Assembly (NCBI GenBank): GCA_012517855.1 | Contig: JAAYUD010000097.1 | Location: 1 to 34,138 of the forward strand | DNA from: Bacteroidales bacterium | GTDB taxonomy: Bacteria > Bacteroidota > Bacteroidia > Bacteroidales > Bacteroidaceae | DNA: 34,138 bases | Direction: 5' to 3' | Shown: piece after piece, positions 31,296-34,138 of the stretch | How positions within the stretch are numbered: the first letter of the stretch is position 1 | Layout: every line of letters begins with the position of its first letter | Program-made: the position numbers and the translations under genes | Notes under the pieces: generated by a model | Database searches by the model: none | The model's input: the letters and a program-made list of their open reading frames with translations, nothing else | Told to the model about the DNA's origin: nothing

Positions 31296-32144
31296 ATGCC
31301 ACAATATATGGAATCACTATTCACTTACATACGCCGACAACTGGATACTCAATATTCTGTAACCGAGATAAAGAGCTTGGCATCTATTATATGCAGCGAT
31401 TCGCTTAATATTAGCACAATAGAGCTATATACCGGCAAATATACGGATTTATCGGCAGATAAAGCACAAAAAATTCAATACATTTTAGAAAGGTTACTCC
31501 ATCATGAACCGATACAATATATAATAGGTACTACCATCTTCTGCAACTTAACGTTCAAAGTAACACCAGATGTATTGATCCCCCGCCCCGAGACTGAGGA
31601 ACTAGTGAATCTTATCACCCATGAGAACAACGGGAAAGTAAGTATTTTGGACATCGGCACAGGAAGTGGCTGCATTGCTATTTCTTTGAACAAAAACCTA
31701 CCCGAAGCTTCCGTAACAGGCTGGGACATTTCAAAAAAGGCCCTTAAAATAGCGACATACAATAACAATAATATCAAAACGAATGTCAACTTTAAAGAAC
31801 GAGACATCTTTAATTTACCTCCAAATACTTCAGAACAATTCGACATTATAGTAAGTAATCCCCCTTATGTGACAGAAAAAGAAAAAGAAGAGATGCAACC
31901 GGAAGTCCTTTACCACGAACCAAGTATTGCCCTATTTGTAGAAGACAATGATCCATTACGATATTACCGCCGAATAGCCAAATATGCTTCAAAAGCACTT
32001 ACAACCGACGGGAAGCTTTATTTCGAAATCAACCAACACTTCGGAAAAGAGACAGCCGAAATACTTCAAAAAGAACATTTTAAAGAAATAAGAATTTTAA
32101 AAGATTTTTATCAAAACGACAGAATAGTAGCAGCAGTACGATGA
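31296..32144 (+). CDS. prmC: Peptide chain release factor N5-glutamine methyltransferase
   Basis: The enzyme methylates the Gln of the GGQ motif in release factors RF1 and RF2 using S-adenosylmethionine. It has the N-terminal helical domain (residues 5-75), then VLIPRPETEELV, motif I ILDIGTGSGCIAISL and the catalytic NPPY (IIVSNPPYVTEKEK). Starting at 31296 gives 282 residues (MPQYMESLF...); an ATG at 31308 (MESLFTYIRRQL) gives 278 and leaves more room after the predicted promoter. A frame open from 31167 would run into ribD and is unlikely. Overlaps recX by 4 bp (ATGA). Confidence 0.94.
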   Translation: MPQYMESLFTYIRRQLDTQYSVTEIKSLASIICSDSLNISTIELYTGKYTDLSADKAQKIQYILERLLHHEPIQYIIGTTIFCNLTFKVTPDVLIPRPETEELVNLITHENNGKVSILDIGTGSGCIAISLNKNLPEASVTGWDISKKALKIATYNNNNIKTNVNFKERDIFNLPPNTSEQFDIIVSNPPYVTEKEKEEMQPEVLYHEPSIALFVEDNDPLRYYRRIAKYASKALTTDGKLYFEINQHFGKETAEILQKEHFKEIRILKDFYQNDRIVAAVR

Positions 32145-32596
32145 AAATATATACAGAAGAAGAATTACTAAACAAAACTTCGTCCTTGTGTTCGACATCC
32201 GAGCACTGTATTAGCGAAATAGACGATAAACTCCGACGAAGAGGTGCATCTGAAGAAATGATAGGACACATAATATCCAAACTCCTTAAAGAAAATTTCA
32301 TCGATGAGACCCGATATGCAAAAGCCTTTGTTCGAGACAAATATCGTTTCAACAAATGGGGAATAGCCAAAATACGTCTAGCCCTAAAGATGAAGAGGAT
32401 TAACCATAACGACATAGAAACAGCTTTGGACGAAATTGACAGAAAAGAGTATCTATCCATTTTAGGGGATATTATTCAGTCCAAACGAAAAAGTGTTAAA
32501 GCAAAAGATAAGTACGAAATGAATGGAAAACTCATTCGCTTTGCTCTAAGCAAAGGCTATGAGATAGATGAAATAAGACTTATTATAGAACAATAG
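32141..32596 (+). CDS. recX: Regulatory protein RecX
   Basis: The 151-residue, nearly all-helical protein is built of three-helix repeats, as in RecX: CISEIDDKLRRRGASEEMIG, FIDETRYAKAFVRDKYRFNKW and GIAKIRLALKMKRINHNDIE. The FIDDxRYAxxFVRdk-like motif is the family hallmark. RecX binds RecA and limits or regulates its filaments. It overlaps prmC by 4 bp (ATGA), so its translation is probably coupled; recA itself is not in the window. Confidence 0.9.
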   Translation: MKIYTEEELLNKTSSLCSTSEHCISEIDDKLRRRGASEEMIGHIISKLLKENFIDETRYAKAFVRDKYRFNKWGIAKIRLALKMKRINHNDIETALDEIDRKEYLSILGDIIQSKRKSVKAKDKYEMNGKLIRFALSKGYEIDEIRLIIEQ

Positions 32597-32661
32597 CATA
32601 CTACTTACTACAAATAGGTTAAAAAAACAAACTTTCTTTTCATTTTTCAATGCATTTTTCC

Positions 32662-32669
32662 TAATTTTG
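32662..32669 (+). promoter_or_regulatory. -7 element of the pyrE operon
   Basis: TAATTTTG matches TAnnTTTG, 23 bp ahead of the pyrE ATG at 32693. The region 20 bp upstream is T-rich (CTTTTC, 32635-32640) without an exact TTTG. Confidence 0.5.
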
Positions 32670-32692
32670 TGGCTTATTAAGTTCAATAGATT

Positions 32693-33331
32693 ATGAAAAA
32701 TTTAGAGAGACTATTCGCAGAGAAACTATTGAAGATTAAAGCTATTAAGCTTCAACCTTCGAATCCATTCACATGGGCTTCAGGGTGGAAATCACCGTTC
32801 TATTGTGATAATAGGAAAACGTTATCTTATCCATCTCTCAGAAGCTTTGTCAAAACGGAATTAACGCGTATCATTCTTGAGCACTTTAGCACAGTAGATG
32901 CTATTGCAGGAGTTGCTACAGGGGCTATTCCACAAGGGGCACTTGTTGCCGACGAACTGAACTTACCTTTCGTATATGTGCGTTCCACCCCTAAAGACCA
33001 CGGTTTGGAAAACCTCATAGAAGGTGAACTGCGCCCTGGTATGAAAGTGGTAGTTATTGAAGATTTAGTATCAACGGGCAAAAGTAGTTTAAAAGCAGTT
33101 GAAGCTATTCGACGTAATGGATGCGATGTGATCGGTATGGTAGCATCTTATACATACGATTTCCCCGAAGCTGAGAAAGCTTTCAAAGAAGCGCATGTAC
33201 CATTGATCACATTAACTAATTACGAAGCTGTTATCGAAGTGGCTCTGCGTACCGAATACATTGCAGAAGAAGAGATCCCTACTTTAGACAGATGGCGCAA
33301 AGATCCTGCAAACTGGAACCCAGAAGATTAA
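32693..33331 (+). CDS. pyrE: Orotate phosphoribosyltransferase
   Basis: The 212-residue enzyme makes orotidine monophosphate from orotate and PRPP in pyrimidine synthesis. The PRPP loop is VVVIEDLVSTGKSSLKAV, with the acidic pair Glu123-Asp124. Other family elements are WASGWKSPFYCDNRKTLSYP at the orotate side, GVATGAIPQGALVAD and the flexible loop with RSTPKDHGLENLIEG. Length is normal. It is followed after 3 bp by a small SRPBCC-like gene and then argH, a conserved Bacteroides order. Confidence 0.97.
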   Translation: MKNLERLFAEKLLKIKAIKLQPSNPFTWASGWKSPFYCDNRKTLSYPSLRSFVKTELTRIILEHFSTVDAIAGVATGAIPQGALVADELNLPFVYVRSTPKDHGLENLIEGELRPGMKVVVIEDLVSTGKSSLKAVEAIRRNGCDVIGMVASYTYDFPEAEKAFKEAHVPLITLTNYEAVIEVALRTEYIAEEEIPTLDRWRKDPANWNPED

Positions 33332-33334
33332 AAC

Positions 33335-33745
33335 ATGACAAATTTTGAAAGTCCCGTGAGACACATACCTTTTTCGGAAGAAAAGGTATACGAAAAGTTA
33401 TCTAACCTCAACAACATTGAGGCCATGAAAGATAAATTGCCTGCCGATAAAGTCAAAGACTTTAAGTTTGATGCTGACAGCGTAAGCTTCAACGTTTCTG
33501 GCATAGGCGACATACAACTAGAAGTTACCGAACGTATACCTTCCAAGTGTATAAAATTTGGTTCTATCAACTCACCTATCGCTTTCAACTTGTGGATTCA
33601 GATCGTATCAATCTCTGACGATGAATGCAAAATACGCATCACGGCAGGATTGGAAGTTAATGTTTTCATGAAAAGCATCGTTTCCAAACCAGTCAAAGAA
33701 GGCTTGGAGAAGATGGTTGATATGTTATCTATGATACCTTATTAA
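33335..33745 (+). CDS. Small SRPBCC-fold (START-like) protein of unknown function
   Basis: The 136-residue soluble protein has no signal peptide. Alternating strands and the two helices suggest the START/SRPBCC helix-grip fold: FSEEKVYEKLSNLNNI (first helices), a run of strands (SVSFNVSGIGDIQLEVTERI, IKFGSINSPIAFNLWIQIV, CKIRITAGLEVNVF) and a long C-terminal helix (PVKEGLEKMVDMLSMIP). Such folds bind hydrophobic ligands or nucleic acid; no function is known for this family as I recognise it. It starts 3 bp after pyrE and is 4 bp ahead of argH, so it is co-transcribed with both. Confidence 0.75.
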   Translation: MTNFESPVRHIPFSEEKVYEKLSNLNNIEAMKDKLPADKVKDFKFDADSVSFNVSGIGDIQLEVTERIPSKCIKFGSINSPIAFNLWIQIVSISDDECKIRITAGLEVNVFMKSIVSKPVKEGLEKMVDMLSMIPY

Positions 33746-33749
33746 TATA

Positions 33750-34138
33750 ATGGCATTAAAACTTTGGGAAAAATCAGTTCAGGTCGATAAAGCTATCGAG
33801 ACCTTTACCATCGGCAGAGACAAAGAACTCGACCTTCTTTTAGCTAAATACGATGTGCTTGGCTCTATAGCTCATATCACTATGCTCCAAAGCATTGGAC
33901 TGCTCACCGCTGATGAATTACGCAAATTACTGCCCGAATTAAAAAACATTTATGTTTTGGCAGAAAAGGGTGATTTTATAATTGAAGAAGGCGTAGAAGA
34001 TGTTCATTCTGAAGTAGAGCTTATCCTAACGCGACAATTAGGAGATATTGGGAAAAAAATCCATAGCGGTCGCTCACGTAATGATCAAGTGCTGTTAGAT
34101 CTAAAGCTTTTTACTCGCGAACAAATCAAAGAACTGAC
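33750..34138 (+). CDS. argH: Argininosuccinate lyase, N-terminal part (runs off the window)
   Basis: The first 129 codons start with MALKLWEKSVQVDKAIETFT. Diagnostic segments are EDVHSEVELILTRQLGD (the EDxHxxxE motif) and HSGRSRNDQVLLDLKLF, both strongly conserved in ASL/fumarase-superfamily argininosuccinate lyases. The enzyme splits argininosuccinate to arginine and fumarate, the last arginine step. It begins 4 bp after the SRPBCC-like gene and is the third gene after pyrE. The C-terminal half lies outside the window. Confidence 0.96.
   Translation, partial: MALKLWEKSVQVDKAIETFTIGRDKELDLLLAKYDVLGSIAHITMLQSIGLLTADELRKLLPELKNIYVLAEKGDFIIEEGVEDVHSEVELILTRQLGDIGKKIHSGRSRNDQVLLDLKLFTREQIKEL

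Overview
The window looks like chromosomal DNA from a Bacteroides-type bacterium (order Bacteroidales). Three things point there: AT-rich spacers carrying the Bacteroidetes sigma-A promoter pattern (TTTG, about 20 bp, TAnnTTTG) instead of -35/-10 boxes, the N-succinylornithine-type carbamoyltransferase (argF') of this group, and familiar Bacteroides gene neighbourhoods (TPP riboswitch/TonB receptor/PnuT/thiamine pyrophosphokinase; Fur/PurA/alpha-fucosidase; UppS/BamA/Skp/Skp; PyrE/ArgH). Almost all of it is ordinary core genome. I see no transposase, prophage, CRISPR array, tRNA or rRNA.

Layout. 1-134: start of a dsbD-like gene on the minus strand. 286-3899: thiamine salvage operon (promoter, TPP riboswitch, outer-membrane TonB receptor, inner-membrane PnuT, thiamine pyrophosphokinase). 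3965-4879: mscS channel, minus strand. 4880-5527: a gene-free stretch that appears to encode a separate short RNA of about 165 nt with its own promoter and a very strong terminator. 5528-6034: a stand-alone AraC-type DNA-binding protein. 6128-12723: plus-strand run of M49 dipeptidyl-peptidase III, an AlkD-like repair protein, a Fur-family regulator, purA, a GH29 alpha-L-fucosidase and a YugP-like membrane zinc peptidase. 12751-12950: strong terminator and a cluster of 22-bp phased repeats. 13212-19686: AraC regulator divergent from a three-gene RND efflux operon. 19791-19867: two related perfect palindromes. 20086-21068: cobalamin riboswitch in front of one small membrane protein (DUF6580-like). 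21114-21222: inverted-repeat structure in a convergent spacer. 21238-31261, all minus strand: ribD, uppS, bamA, two skp/ompH genes, a terminator, then murI, proB, proA and argF'. 31279-34138, plus strand: prmC, recX, pyrE, a small SRPBCC-like protein and the start of argH.

How the genes work together. The first operon takes up thiamine across both membranes and pyrophosphorylates it, with TPP feedback on the leader. The cobalamin leader very probably ties the DUF6580 protein to B12 supply. UppS, BamA, the two Skp proteins and MurI all serve envelope building. ProB, ProA and ArgF' make proline and arginine intermediates; ArgH at the far end is the last step of arginine synthesis.

The least explained material is non-coding: the candidate small RNA at 5095-5260 with three GYCGAAA boxes upstream, the 22-bp phased repeats at 12827-12950, the twin palindromes at 19791-19867, and the 21114-21222 structure. 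I did not find a clearly new protein-coding system.
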